64,000 nt of DNA from Deltaproteobacteria bacterium (lineage in GTDB: Bacteria > Myxococcota_A > Polyangia > Polyangiales > Ga0077539): assembly GCA_030694465.1 (NCBI GenBank), contig JAUXYJ010000097.1, positions 1 to 64,000 of the forward strand. Direction: 5' to 3'. Positions 43,828-54,700 of the stretch are shown here, piece after piece (positions within the stretch are counted from its first letter, which is position 1; each line of letters begins with the position of its first letter). The notes below the pieces were generated by a model. The model did not search any database. It worked only from the letters and a program-made list of their open reading frames with translations, and was not told the DNA's origin. The translations under genes and the position numbers were made by a program.

Positions 43828-44979
43828 TCAGCCGCGGGGAGCGCCGGCTTCTGCGGGGGCGGTGTAGCCGCAGGTGCCAACACCGCGCGCCGCTGCAGGG
43901 GCCGCAGCGACGGTCGCGCGCACGGTCTCGAAGCGGAGTCCGACGCCGATGTTGCCAAAGCGGGGGGGCATGGACATGCGGTCCGAGCAGACACCAGCCA
44001 TGCTGCCGGGGGTTGGGATGGGCTCTTCGATGTCGACGAATCCGCCGATGAGGCTGGTGACCTGCATCGAGAACTCAGGTGCGAGACGCTGAACGACGGT
44101 GAGCAGCTGGCTGCCGTTGAACATTCCGCCGAGGTTGCCACCTGTGCCGCGATCCTCGGTGATGTTGAGGCGGAGCTGCGCGTTGGTGAGTGTGAGCATG
44201 ATGCGTGCGCCCATGATCTCGGGCAGCGGGAGCGGAAACTGTCCCGGACGCGAGATCACCAAGCGGCCTGCGACGATGCGGCCTTCGAACGCGGGGATCG
44301 TGGGCATCTCGATGTTGCCACCGGTCACTGCGTCTGCAGCGATGGCGTACTCGCGGCCTGAGGTGACTGCGTTGCAGCCGTCCGAGAAGGTCGGGTAGGC
44401 GTTGTAGACCTTGACCATCACGGCGTCGTCGTTCTCGAGGTTGTTCACCCCAGTGACGCGAATGACGAGCGAGATTTTGTTGGTGGTGAACTGCTCACGG
44501 ATGAGCGGGCGGACGCCCATGGGGAACTGCGCCGACGCAGCAGCTTCGATCGCGTCTGCGACCGCGGGGAGCTGGTTGTCGACGCCGCCGCGACAGCCTG
44601 CGCCCGGCGCGCATCCGGCGGTTGCACAGCGGCCATCTGCGCCGACCATGGCGGTGGGACAGTTCTGGTCGCGGTCGAGCATCGAGGGGTTGTCGGGCTT
44701 GCCGCACGAGCGTGGGGTGGTGCCGTCTTCGTCGGTGAAGAGACCGTCGAGGTTAAAGCCGGCGATCGCGGTGTTTGAGTCCGCGGGGGTCGGGTCCACA
44801 TCGAGGGTCGAGATGACGTAGGTCAGGGTCCGCTCGGTTCCGCCACCGGCTTCGGACGAAGCGTCGGCGCCACCTGCCTCGGTCGACGCGTCGGGCGTCA
44901 CTACGGGGCCACAGCCTGCGAGCGCGATGAGGGTCGAGATGGATGCGGCGGTGAGAAAGCGTGAAGTTGAGATAGTCAT
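43828..44979 (-). CDS. Lipoprotein, unknown
   Basis: The 383-residue product starts with ATG at 44979 (MTISTSRFLTAASISTLIALAGC), giving a lipobox IALAGC. An Asp/Ser/Ala/Gly linker follows (DASTEAGGADASSEAGGG). The mature protein has several cysteines (SCGKPDN, CATAGCAPGAGCRGG) and beta-rich segments (LVIRVTGVNNLENDDAVMVKV). I recognise similar secreted proteins in myxobacteria but no defined family. It is likely periplasmic or surface. It is divergent from dnaE, 244 bases away. Confidence 0.65.
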   Translation of the reverse strand: MTISTSRFLTAASISTLIALAGCGPVVTPDASTEAGGADASSEAGGGTERTLTYVISTLDVDPTPADSNTAIAGFNLDGLFTDEDGTTPRSCGKPDNPSMLDRDQNCPTAMVGADGRCATAGCAPGAGCRGGVDNQLPAVADAIEAAASAQFPMGVRPLIREQFTTNKISLVIRVTGVNNLENDDAVMVKVYNAYPTFSDGCNAVTSGREYAIAADAVTGGNIEMPTIPAFEGRIVAGRLVISRPGQFPLPLPEIMGARIMLTLTNAQLRLNITEDRGTGGNLGGMFNGSQLLTVVQRLAPEFSMQVTSLIGGFVDIEEPIPTPGSMAGVCSDRMSMPPRFGNIGVGLRFETVRATVAAAPAAARGVGTCGYTAPAEAGAPRG

Positions 44980-45223
44980 GAGGATTTTGAGTGCTCCTTA
45001 GCAGCGTTGCAGTGGCAGTCGAAGGTCAGGTGAGTGAGCGACGAGCTGACGCCGCCGCGAGATTGGGGTTGGTACCATCCGATGCCAAATCGCTCAAGCA
45101 GAGAGCTAAATTCTCATGCAATCGCGACACTGATGTCATTGCCGCATTGCAGCGAAGCGCGCGCATGGGCGCTGTGTAGCTTTCGTGCGCGGGTCGCCCT
45201 GGGTGTGCTAGCCGCGATGCACC

Positions 45224-48200
45224 ATGGCGGATTTTGCGCATCTACACGTGCACTCTCAGTACTCGATGCTCGACGGCGCGATCCGTGTAAAAGACCTCGT
45301 AAAACGCACCAAGGCCCTCGGAATGAAGGCGGTCGCCCTCACCGATCACGGCAACATGCACGGGGCGATTGACTTCTACAAGCAAGCGAAAGACGCAGGC
45401 GTCAAGCCGCTCATCGGCTGCGAATTGGGCTTTGTTTTTCCGGGGCAAGAGAAGAAGCATGACCCCAAGGGTCTCGAGCGTACGCCGGCGCATCACATGG
45501 TGCTCATCGCGCGCAACATGGCGGGCTACAAGAACCTGATTGGCTTAGTGAGCCGCGCGTGGATTGACACTCCGCAGCACCTTGAGCCGCGGGTGACACT
45601 CGAAGACCTTGAGCGCCACCGCGACGGGATTATCGTGCTCAGCGGCTGCCTTGGGGGGTTGGTGCCGCAGGCTGTGCTTCAGTACTCGCCGAAGGCGGGC
45701 GTCGAGCTGCTGGGGCGCCTGCGCGATGTCGTCGAGAAAGACATGCTCTTTATCGAGCTGCAAGATCACGGGCTCTACGAGCAGCCCTTGGTCAACGAGG
45801 TGCTTCTCGGGGCCGCGCGAGACATGGGGCTACCCTTCGTCGCGACCAATGATTGTCACTATCTTGAGCGTGGGGACGCGGTCGCGACCAAGCTCCTCGG
45901 GTGCATCGCGAAGGGCATCACGCTGGATGATTACAACCGCAATGATCATGGCTCGACGGAGATGTTTCTCAAGAGCCCTGAGGAGATGGCAGAGGTCTTC
46001 AAAGATCTCCCCGAGGCGGTGACCAACACGATGGCGGTGCTTGAGCGAATCGAGCATGTCGACCCTACGCACAAGCCCATGTTGCCTAACTTTCGTGACG
46101 AAGCAGGCAACGTAGTCGCGAACATCGACGCGCACTTTGCGATGCTCGCGGGCGAGGGACTTGATAAGCGATTTGAGACCTTCGCGAAAATCGGCAAGAA
46201 GGTCGACCATGCGGCGTATCGCGCGAGGCTCGACGTCGAAGTAGGTGTGATCAACAAGATGGGGTTTCCGGGGTACTTCTTGATCGTTCAGGACTTTATC
46301 AATTGGTCCAAAGCGAACGGGATCCCCGTGGGGCCAGGTCGAGGGTCCGGTGCCGGCTCGATCGTGGCGTATTCGTTGGGGATTACGGACATCGATCCCA
46401 TCCCGTACAACCTGCTCTTTGAGCGGTTCTTGAACCCAGAGCGCGTGTCCATGCCGGACTTCGACGTGGATTTTTGCATGCTCAAACGCGAAAAGTCCAT
46501 TGAGTATGTTCGGCAGAAATACGGGCGTGACTCTGTGGGCCAGATCGCGACGTTTCAGCTCTTGAAGAGCAAGAGCGTCGTGCGAGACGTCGGGCGCTCG
46601 TTGGGCATGCCCTTTAGCGAAGTCGACGCCGTCGCGAAGCTTATCCCCGAGCCCGTGCAGGGCAAGAATGTCTCGATTGACGAGGCGATCGCCCAGGAGC
46701 CCAGGCTCAAGGCGATGTACGACGAGGGGGGCGCGACCGCAGAGCTCTTGGATCACGCCCGGAAGATCGAGAACATGAATCGTCACGCGGGGATGCACGC
46801 CGCTGGGATCGTGATCTCGGAGGGCCCGCTGTGGGAGACGGTTCCGGTCTTCAAGGGGTCTTCGGGCGAGCTTGTGACGCAGTATGCGAAGGAAGAAGTT
46901 GAATACGCCGGCTTGGTGAAATTCGACTTCTTAGGTCTCACGACGCTCACCGTGTTGGATATCGCGGTCACGTTAGTCAATAAGCGCCCTGATCTCAAGT
47001 TGTCAAAGGCGGTCTTTGATCACACGACGCTTCCGGTGGACGTAAAGGACGTGCCGGACAACGACCCGGACCTCAAGCGCAAGGTAGCAGAGACCTACGA
47101 ATTGCTGCAATCTGGCGAGACTACGGGGGTCTTTCAGCTTGAGTCCACGGGGATGCAGAAGCTCTTCAAGGACCTCCGTCCGAAGCGCTTTGAAGACATC
47201 GTCGCCGCGGTCGCGCTCTATCGCCCCGGCCCGCTTGGGACTGGAATGGTTGAGGACTTTGTCAATCGCGTTAACGGGCGTGCGAAGACCGAGTATCCGC
47301 ATCCGGACCTCGAAGAGATTCTGTCGGATACGTATGGCGTTATCACTTACCAAGAGCAAGTGATGATGATCGCGCGAAAAATGGGGGGTTATTCGCTGGG
47401 CGGTGCGGACATGTTGCGCCGCGCGATGGGCAAGAAAAAGCCTGAAGAGATGCAGAAGCAAAAGAGCACCTTTGTCGAGGGTGCTCTGAAGAACGGATAT
47501 GACGAAGAGACCGCGACACGGATCTTCGATTTGCTCGAGTACTTTGCAGGGTATGGCTTTAACAAATCACACAGCGCGGCCTATGCGTTGATTACCTATC
47601 ACACGGCATTTCTGAAGGCTCACTACCCTGCGGAGTTTTGCTGTGGGACGCTCACCAGTGATCTCGGAAAGATCGACAAGATCGTCGGGACGATCGCCGA
47701 GGCGCGCGCGCTGGGCATCGACGTATTGCCGCCGGACGTAAACGAATCTGAGCGCGAATTTGCTGTGATTTACGACGCTAAACCGCGCGCATCGGGGCGC
47801 AGAGCGAAGACGCGCGGGGAGCGTGATCCGTGGCGCCCGCGCATTCGAATTGGGCTCGGCGGAGTGCGTGGCGTGGGGGATGGCGCGGTCGAGGCGATCT
47901 TAGAGGCGCGTCAGAGCGGCGGGAACTTCGAAGACATTTTTGACTTTTGTGCGCGCGCAGACATGCGTCGGGTAAACAAGTCTGTGGTTGAGGCGCTCGT
48001 GCAGAGTGGCGCGTTTGATGAGAGTCTGAATCGTGTGGGCGCGACGCGAGCGCAGGCGTATGCGACCATCGATGGAGCGATTGAGCGCGGAAAAGGTGCG
48101 GCTCGAGAGAGATCATCTGGGCAGATGGGGCTCTTTGCGGTGACAGAAATTATCGCCCCGAGCGCGGGCTATCCAGAGCTGAGTCCGAAAGAATGTTGGG

Positions 48201-48925
48201 ATAGCGCAGAGCAGCTCAAGCGTGAGCGATCGTATCTCGGATTCTATCTCTCAGGGCATCCCTTGGATCGCTATGCGGAAGAAGCCAAGCGGTTTGCGAA
48301 TGCCAACATTGCGGACCTGCTGACGCGTCGCAACGGAGACGAGGTCACGCTTGTGGGGGTGCTCGAAGGCTACCGCGAGCGACCGCTCAAGACAGGCGGG
48401 CGCATGGCGTTTTTTATGCTTGAGGACAAGACGGGCCGCACGGAGGTGGTGGTGCGCGCTCGGACGCTCGCGGAGATCACGACGAAGCTCTCGCTTGAGC
48501 CCGGACAGACGATCGAGACGGCGCTGTTTAGACCCGGCGAGATCGTCGTTGTATCAGGCAAAGTGCAGGTAGAGCTCCGTCGTGACGAGAACGGTGAGAT
48601 CGCAGACGATCAGGACGAGAGCGCCGCAGAGCGCAAGGTGTCACTGAACGAGGCCAACCCTCTGAGTGCCGCGCTCTACAGCCGGACGCGGTGGATTAAT
48701 CTCAATCTGAACGCGGAGCTGGCGTCTGAAGCGCGGCTGCGTTCGCTCAAGCTCGCGCTCGAAGAAAACAAGGGTCGTTGCCCAGTCACTGCGATGCTTG
48801 AGCTGCCGGATGGGAGCAAGGTGACGCTGTTGCTTCCGCCGTCGTTGAAGGTCGATCCGGTGGAGGGCTTGCTCTCGCACATCGAGAAAATCTTCGGAAA
48901 AAAAGTCGTGGATCTTCGTTCGTAG
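45224..48925 (+). CDS. dnaE: DNA polymerase III alpha subunit
   Basis: This 1233-residue catalytic replicase starts with ATG at 45224 (MADFAHLHVHSQYSMLDGA). The PHP domain (about 1-280) keeps the metal residues: HLHVH, LDG, TDHGN, GCE, HHMVLI, SGCLGG and TNDCH. The polymerase core has GPGRGSGAGSIVAYSLGITD and the catalytic Asp pair in MPDFDVDFCM (about 415). Fingers, a helix-hairpin-helix region and the OB fold (LVGVLEGYRERPLK, FMLEDKTGRTEVVV, about 1045-1085) follow. The intact PHP site is like Thermus DnaE, in which it works as a proofreading exonuclease; in E. coli it is degenerate. The downstream ParA gene begins about 200 bases later. The gene is unlinked to dnaQ or other pol III genes here. 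Confidence 0.95.
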   Translation: MADFAHLHVHSQYSMLDGAIRVKDLVKRTKALGMKAVALTDHGNMHGAIDFYKQAKDAGVKPLIGCELGFVFPGQEKKHDPKGLERTPAHHMVLIARNMAGYKNLIGLVSRAWIDTPQHLEPRVTLEDLERHRDGIIVLSGCLGGLVPQAVLQYSPKAGVELLGRLRDVVEKDMLFIELQDHGLYEQPLVNEVLLGAARDMGLPFVATNDCHYLERGDAVATKLLGCIAKGITLDDYNRNDHGSTEMFLKSPEEMAEVFKDLPEAVTNTMAVLERIEHVDPTHKPMLPNFRDEAGNVVANIDAHFAMLAGEGLDKRFETFAKIGKKVDHAAYRARLDVEVGVINKMGFPGYFLIVQDFINWSKANGIPVGPGRGSGAGSIVAYSLGITDIDPIPYNLLFERFLNPERVSMPDFDVDFCMLKREKSIEYVRQKYGRDSVGQIATFQLLKSKSVVRDVGRSLGMPFSEVDAVAKLIPEPVQGKNVSIDEAIAQEPRLKAMYDEGGATAELLDHARKIENMNRHAGMHAAGIVISEGPLWETVPVFKGSSGELVTQYAKEEVEYAGLVKFDFLGLTTLTVLDIAVTLVNKRPDLKLSKAVFDHTTLPVDVKDVPDNDPDLKRKVAETYELLQSGETTGVFQLESTGMQKLFKDLRPKRFEDIVAAVALYRPGPLGTGMVEDFVNRVNGRAKTEYPHPDLEEILSDTYGVITYQEQVMMIARKMGGYSLGGADMLRRAMGKKKPEEMQKQKSTFVEGALKNGYDEETATRIFDLLEYFAGYGFNKSHSAAYALITYHTAFLKAHYPAEFCCGTLTSDLGKIDKIVGTIAEARALGIDVLPPDVNESEREFAVIYDAKPRASGRRAKTRGERDPWRPRIRIGLGGVRGVGDGAVEAILEARQSGGNFEDIFDFCARADMRRVNKSVVEALVQSGAFDESLNRVGATRAQAYATIDGAIERGKGAARERSSGQMGLFAVTEIIAPSAGYPELSPKECWDSAEQLKRERSYLGFYLSGHPLDRYAEEAKRFANANIADLLTRRNGDEVTLVGVLEGYRERPLKTGGRMAFFMLEDKTGRTEVVVRARTLAEITTKLSLEPGQTIETALFRPGEIVVVSGKVQVELRRDENGEIADDQDESAAERKVSLNEANPLSAALYSRTRWINLNLNAELASEARLRSLKLALEENKGRCPVTAMLELPDGSKVTLLLPPSLKVDPVEGLLSHIEKIFGKKVVDLRS

Positions 48926-49124
48926 CGTTTGCTCGCGTTCTCTCTCAGATTGCCTTCTGACGTGATTCTGTCTGTTGAATTGCGGGCGGAGATCGCAGGA
49001 TGCGCTGTGCGATTTGCGGCGAATCGCGATGCTCATTGTGGGGCAGATGTGGGTGATTCGGTCTCGCGCGCAGCGACGTCTTGTGTGGGCGGGTGCTTAG
49101 GGCGTAGACAGTTCTGTCGCCTTC

Positions 49125-50300
49125 ATGAGTTCCATCCGAACATGCACGGTGTGCAACAAATCTTTTGAGCCACGGCTTCGCTTTCAGGTCGAAGAGAGCG
49201 CTGGGCAGGTAAAGTATTTTTGCGCCCAAAAATGCCAACAAGCGGACATGCTCCGCGGTGAAACCGGGACCGGCGCGCGGTGTAGCGCCTGTGCGACTGC
49301 GTTTACGCCCGAGTACTCGTGGCAGGTGCGGGTCACCGACGGGGGACGTCAGTACTTTTGCACCCAGGGTTGTCGTCAGAAGACGCCTCAAGCGGTGGCC
49401 GGTGCGAGCTCGGGTCCCCAGGGGCCAAGGCGTATCGCGGTGTTTAATCACAAGGGCGGGACGGGCAAGACTACGACAGCCGTGAGCATCGCGGCGGGCT
49501 TGGCCGAGGCCGGCAAGCGGGTGCTCTTGGTGGACGTTGACCCCCAAGGAAACGTAGGCGTTTCGCTGGGAGTTCGCGGCGAACGCACGCTCTATCACGT
49601 GTTGGTTTTGGGCACCGATCCAAGAGAAGCGGCCATCCCGGTGCGCGATCGCCTGGACGTGTTGACCTCCAACGAGTCGCTCGCCGCGGCAGAGCTCTAT
49701 CTGGCAGGTCGACCTCACCGCGACCGAGTGCTTCGCGAGCGCATGTTGGGCGCAGACGCGTACGACTTCGTGGTGCTGGACTGCTCCCCTTCGCTGTCGT
49801 TGCTCAACCAAAATGCGCTTGTTTATGCGGACAACGTGATCGTCCCGGTCTCGTGTGACTACCTGTCCCTGGTCGGGGTCAAGCAGGTCATCAAGACCCT
49901 GCGGGATGTGTACGAGCATCTGAAGCACCCGGTGCAAATCCTGGGCGTTATCCCGACGATGTACGACGCGCGACACAAGATCGCGCGTGAGGTGATCGAG
50001 ACACTTCAGCAGAAATTCGGCGACCTGTGTTTTCCGCCTGTGCGCGTGAACATTAAGCTCCGCGAGGCGCCCGCAGCCAGACAGAGCATCTTCGAGTATG
50101 CGAGCGATTCTGCAGGGGCAGAGGACTATCGGGCCGTTGTCGCGCGCGTGATCGCTTCGACCAAGCCGGTGAGCGACAAGAAGCGCCGGACGCCGTCGAC
50201 GCCCGTGCGAGGCATTCGGGTGACCGAGTCTACGCCTGCGCGTGGTGTCACGAGCTCGATCCAGCAGGCCGTCGACGAGACCCCACCGGAGGTCCGATAG
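49125..50300 (+). CDS. ParA-type ATPase with two N-terminal zinc-finger-like modules
   Basis: The 391-residue product starts with ATG at 49125. Its first 90 residues contain two similar Cys modules: CTVCNKSFEP ... YFCAQKC and CSACATAFTPEYSW ... YFCTQGC, each C-x2-C-x22-C-x3-C, like a zinc-binding treble-clef or MYM-type finger. A ParA ATPase domain follows with the deviant Walker A KGGTGKTT (about 110), DVDPQGN, VLDCSPS and switch residues. The tail is Arg/Pro-rich. ParA proteins segregate DNA or position cell structures. The next gene, four bases away, encodes a ribbon-helix-helix protein, suggesting a partitioning pair. Chromosomal neighbours argue against a plasmid. A zinc-finger ParA is unusual. 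Confidence 0.85.
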   Translation: MSSIRTCTVCNKSFEPRLRFQVEESAGQVKYFCAQKCQQADMLRGETGTGARCSACATAFTPEYSWQVRVTDGGRQYFCTQGCRQKTPQAVAGASSGPQGPRRIAVFNHKGGTGKTTTAVSIAAGLAEAGKRVLLVDVDPQGNVGVSLGVRGERTLYHVLVLGTDPREAAIPVRDRLDVLTSNESLAAAELYLAGRPHRDRVLRERMLGADAYDFVVLDCSPSLSLLNQNALVYADNVIVPVSCDYLSLVGVKQVIKTLRDVYEHLKHPVQILGVIPTMYDARHKIAREVIETLQQKFGDLCFPPVRVNIKLREAPAARQSIFEYASDSAGAEDYRAVVARVIASTKPVSDKKRRTPSTPVRGIRVTESTPARGVTSSIQQAVDETPPEVR

Positions 50301-50303
50301 ATC

Positions 50304-50795
50304 ATGGCTTCGAAGGGCTCAGCCAAGGACTCGCGGGTCGCTGAGAGTTCGCCCTCGCGCGGAGCTCCTAAAGCGGGCACGTCCGAGCGTTTGTCCAGGC
50401 AGGGCGAGCGCTTGCCCGCGGTCGGGATCGCTGGAGTCTTGGAGAGCGACGACGTGCGAGACATCCTGCGCGCGCAGTTCTTTGCGCCCGTAGACGACGA
50501 CTTGTTGGACGAGGCAGAGGCGCCGCGCGACCCGCAGGGCGACCGCGAGAGCGGGCTGCTGCCGACAGCGCCGGTCCGAAAGCAGCCCGAGAGCAAGGGC
50601 GTTGCGTCGAAGAAGGCAGCGAAACCCGAGCACTACAAAGTGATCTGTATTTCGCTCTACAACGAGGACCTTGCGAGGCTCGACGCGCTCGTTGAATCGT
50701 TGAAATCGCGTGGATTTACCAAGGCGAATCGATCCGCAGTCCTCCGCGCGGCGATCGAGCAGTTTGAGCCACGCAAGGTGAAGCGCGGGCTGTAG
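50304..50795 (+). CDS. Ribbon-helix-helix DNA-binding protein, probable ParA partner
   Basis: This 163-residue product starts with ATG at 50304, four bases after the ParA stop. The first 105 residues are Ser/Arg/Lys/Pro-rich and disordered-looking. The C-terminal part (about 110-157) reads YKVICISLYNEDLARLDALV then RGFTKANRSAVLRAAIEQF, a ribbon-helix-helix pattern as in CopG/ParG-like proteins. Small RHH proteins work as centromere-binding partners of ParA. The pairing is from position and fold; DNA target unknown. Confidence 0.7.
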   Translation: MASKGSAKDSRVAESSPSRGAPKAGTSERLSRQGERLPAVGIAGVLESDDVRDILRAQFFAPVDDDLLDEAEAPRDPQGDRESGLLPTAPVRKQPESKGVASKKAAKPEHYKVICISLYNEDLARLDALVESLKSRGFTKANRSAVLRAAIEQFEPRKVKRGL

Positions 50796-50846
50796 CTGTT
50801 TACACCCTGGGCGCCAGTGGTATCCCGCCCCGATGGAGCGAGCGGA

Positions 50847-51659
50847 TCAGCCGAGCGAGGTCACGTGCACGGTGAGTGCGGTGATGTTGTCGGGGCCGCC
50901 GTTTTCGTTCGCACGCGCGATGAGGCGGCTGCAGGCGGCGTTGTAATCGCCCTGGCTCTCTTCGATGACCTGCAAGATGTCTTCGTCGGTTACAGGGCCG
51001 CACAGGCCGTCTGAGCAGAGCATGAAGACGTCGCCGACGCGGGGTGCCTCAAGGCGTGTGTCGACCTTGACCGTGTCTTTCATTCCGAGTGCGCGAACGA
51101 TCACGTTTTTATGTGGAAAATTAGTGATCTCTTCTTCAGAGAGCTTGCGCATTTTGAGGTAGTCGTTGAGCAACGAGTGGTCTTCGGTCATCTGCTCGAT
51201 TTGGCCATCACGGATTCGGTAGACCCGCGAGTCACCGACGTGGGCGAGGTACATGCCTTCGCGCGTACCGATCATCGCGACCATCGTCGTGCCCATGCCT
51301 CGGTACTTTGAGTCTCGCTGAGCGCTCTCGAAGATCCGAAGATTTGCTAGCTTAATTGAGGTAATAAGCCGGTTTTCTTCGTAGCCACGATGTTTGTCCA
51401 TCTTGTAGGGCCACGTCGCGTCGGGGTCTTTGGAGGTGGCGTCAAAGAACTCGCGCATGGAGTCCACGGCCATCTTGGACGCGACCTCCCCCGAAGCGTG
51501 ACCTCCCATGCCGTCCGCCACGATGCAGAGGTTTTGCTCGGCAAAAATCGCAAACGAATCTTCGTTGTGCGTTCGCTTCATGCCGACGTTGGTCTCGCCT
51601 GCAAACTCGAGTCGCACAGGACTGTTGGACACTGCGATCACCTTCTGTGGCTTGGGCAC
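50847..51659 (-). CDS. PP2C-family Ser/Thr protein phosphatase
   Basis: This 270-residue phosphatase starts with GTG at 51659. It has the PPM motifs: NEDSF (about 34), VADGMGGHASGEVAS (about 48-62), GDSRVYR (about 145), SDGL (about 220) and GGPDNIT (about 253-259), which bind two Mn2+/Mg2+ ions. Such proteins dephosphorylate targets of Ser/Thr kinases. It lies 97 bases downstream of the large kinase gene on the same strand, making a kinase-phosphatase pair. There is no membrane segment. Regulation is not evident. Confidence 0.92.
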   Translation of the reverse strand: MPKPQKVIAVSNSPVRLEFAGETNVGMKRTHNEDSFAIFAEQNLCIVADGMGGHASGEVASKMAVDSMREFFDATSKDPDATWPYKMDKHRGYEENRLITSIKLANLRIFESAQRDSKYRGMGTTMVAMIGTREGMYLAHVGDSRVYRIRDGQIEQMTEDHSLLNDYLKMRKLSEEEITNFPHKNVIVRALGMKDTVKVDTRLEAPRVGDVFMLCSDGLCGPVTDEDILQVIEESQGDYNAACSRLIARANENGGPDNITALTVHVTSLG

Positions 51660-51756
51660 CGAGAGCTTTCATGCTCTCGAACGTTCGATGGGTAAGAGGT
51701 TGGTGGTTTATCACCGACTTCGTTTCGAGAATCTACCCGAAACACGGGGCATCACG

Positions 51757-54700
51757 TCAACCAACGCGTGAACTCGCGACAGCTTCTTCGAGTTTTCTTT
51801 TTAGAACGGCGAGCTCTACGGGGCCCACGCCGGCGTGCACCAGGCTGAGCGAGAGCGCTCGGAGGGGCGCGTGGCCGTGGTGAAGCCCTCGCGCGACGAA
51901 GCGTTGGGTCGCCTCGGCCGCACCGGCGCTCCACGCGGAGTCACCTCGTGGGACGAGCAGGTCCCATTCGATCCAGGACACGCGCGCGCGCCCGTCGCGG
52001 CCGCCCGAGGCCGCCACACGACCACAGGGTGTCATCGAGACGTCGTGGACGAAGGTCTCGTGGCCTCCGAGCAAAAACGGTTTGTTTTCACGGAGATCCC
52101 AGACGATGACTTGTCCGGTCGCGTCCACTGCGGTGAGCACGGTGCCATCTTGCGACACGGCGACGCCGGTGACCGCCGCGCGGTGAGTGACATCGGTGCG
52201 TGTGTTGTCTTTGAGGTTCCAGACGCTCGCACGCCCGTCGCGAAATCCCGCGCAGCCAAATCGGGCGTCGGTTGTACAGACCACATCGAGCGCGAAGGCG
52301 CTGTCGGGGAGGTACCCCTCGGAGCTCTGGGTGTCGAGGTTGTAGAGCTCAACGGGACCGTCGCCGCAGGCCAAGAGAAGCCTGCGGGTGTCGCCCACAA
52401 AAGCTGCTCGTCGCGCACCGGGTCGGGCGATCCGGTGGACGCTCTTGTCCATCCCGTGCACCGCGAATCCGTCGACGTGAATGAGCACAACGCGCGAGCC
52501 ACTGGGCGAGGTCGCGAGTCGCTCGACGTTGCATTCGAGCTGTTGTTTTGCTAGTCGACTTGAGGTGATGGCTTCGTGCCACGAGAGCGTCTTGCCGCTC
52601 GCTACGACGATCACGCCGCTGGCGGGGGCGACCTGAAACGTGTGCACTGGCTCGTGAAAGTTGAGCGTGTCGCGCTCGCGACCGGTGCGGCTGTCGAGCA
52701 CATGGATGAGCTGGTCTCCGGTGGTCACGTAGAGGGTCTCGCCATCGGGCGAGAGCTCGATCGTGTGGGCGGCGCCGGCGAGCGTCGCGAAGCTTGCACC
52801 GGTCCACGCGCTTGTCAGTGGGCCGCGCTCACAAACGCGCGCCAGACGCCAAAACGCACGCTGAACGGGCTTTGAACGCGCGTAGCCGTCGACGCTCTGG
52901 GCTCTCGCGAGGGAGGCGATCGCAGAGGCCCAGTCTCGGCGGCGTACGCTGTCGCTGAGCTCGGTGAGCGAGGCTGCGACGGTGATGGCCTGCGACAGGG
53001 CGGCGAGGCTGTCGAGCGGACGCAGCAGAGGGATGGGCGATCGCACCAGCGTGTGCGCAAGTGAGTGTCGCTCGACGGATTCTTCGTTGGCCACGAGGTA
53101 GCTCGGGGCGTCGTCCTGTGCGGTCAGTGCGAGGGGAAACACTGCGCGTGTTCGGGTGTTCGCGGCTCGAAACGACCGCAGGCAGCGTGCGTCGGAGATG
53201 GACCACAGGCGTAGGGTTCCGTCTGACGCGATGGACGCGCAGCGGTGCGAGCTCGCGACGAACGCGAGGTGTACCGAGGGGAGTGGGTCACGCAGTGTTG
53301 CCACCGTCGCGCCGTCGGAAGCGCGCGCGGCCACGATGAGCCCTCGGGCGCGGCGCTCGTCGAGGCCACCCAAGAGCACATGGCTCCCATCGCTAGACCA
53401 CGCAGCGCACTGTGGCTCGTGTGGGGTCGCTTTGCTCCACCGTCGCGCGCCGCTGCGCATGTCGACGCACGAAAATTCGGCGCGATCGTGGACCAAGACG
53501 CTCTGATCGGCGGGCGAAATCGCAATGAAATCCGCGCGGGTGCCGATGCTCACCGAGCGCTGCGACCCCGTCGCGAGGTCAAACCAGACGAGCTCAGTGC
53601 CGAGCGCAAGCACGACCGCATGGCCACGTCGATCAAACGCGGCGGCGTGCGCTGCGAAGCTGATGTCGGTCTTTTGTGTGTGAACGTTGGTCGAATGTTC
53701 GCCGAGGTCGACCGCATAGAGCGCGCGCTCGGTGGCTGCTAAGACCCGCACGCCCTTGTCTTGCGCCAAGACACAGAGGGCCAAAATGGGTGACTGAAAC
53801 GGCACCGTTGCGCGCTGTCGGTGTTCACGCGAGATGCGGGCGATCGTGAGCTCGTGGCCCGCGGTGTCGAGCGCGCGGACGGTGGCTAACCACGTGCAGT
53901 GGGGATCGGCTGCGAGCAACAGCGGTGGCCCATCGAGCTTCGCGACGGGTTCGATTCGCGGGTTATCTCGCAGGGATTGTGACAAGCGTGCGACCGCGTT
54001 GACGGCCTCGCGCGAGTCGCCACCGAGGCCGCTCGCGAGGCGAAGCTGTTGCAATGCGGCTGCGCGGTCGCCGCGTTCGGCGTGAAGCGACGCGAGGAGC
54101 AGCGAGCCTTCCCACGCGGTCTCGCGGATGGAGCGGGCCTCGGTGACCACGCGGAGGGCTTCGTCGTCGGTGCACTGGCCCTCGCGCCACTGAAGTAGCT
54201 GCGTTGCGTAGGTGCTGTGCAGGTGCGCGGGGTCTTGCGTAAGTGCCTCGCGCAAGAGCGCCTTGGCTTGTTGAAGGTCGCCAAGATCGAGCTGCGAAAT
54301 CGCACGATTGTAGAGCGAGTCAGCGGGCGCCATGCGCACGTTGCCGAGGTCTCGCGGGGCTTCGTGAAACAGCGTGTGGTAGAGCGTCGCGAGCTCATCG
54401 GCGACGATGCGCATCGTGGCGGGGCGGAGGCTCTGGCGTGGGGCGAGACATCGCTCAAGCAGCGCGCCGAGCTGGGCGGGAATCGCCGGAATGTGTGGCT
54501 TGAAGCTCCCCTGCGCGAGCAGCTCGGTGAGGGCATCGGGGGCCTGCGCGCCCGTCGCCCAGGTGCGCTTGGCCATGAACATTTCGAGCACCGTGACGGC
54601 CCATGAATAGCAGTCCGTTCGCCGGGTAATCGCGACGTTTTCACCGCGCGAAGCGGCGAGCTGTTCGGGTGACGCGTAGACCGGTGTCATCCCGGCGAAG

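Noticed and set aside
49125..50795. Plasmid or integrated element origin for the ParA/RHH pair
   Set aside because: There is no replication, integrase or transposase gene and the neighbours are core genes.
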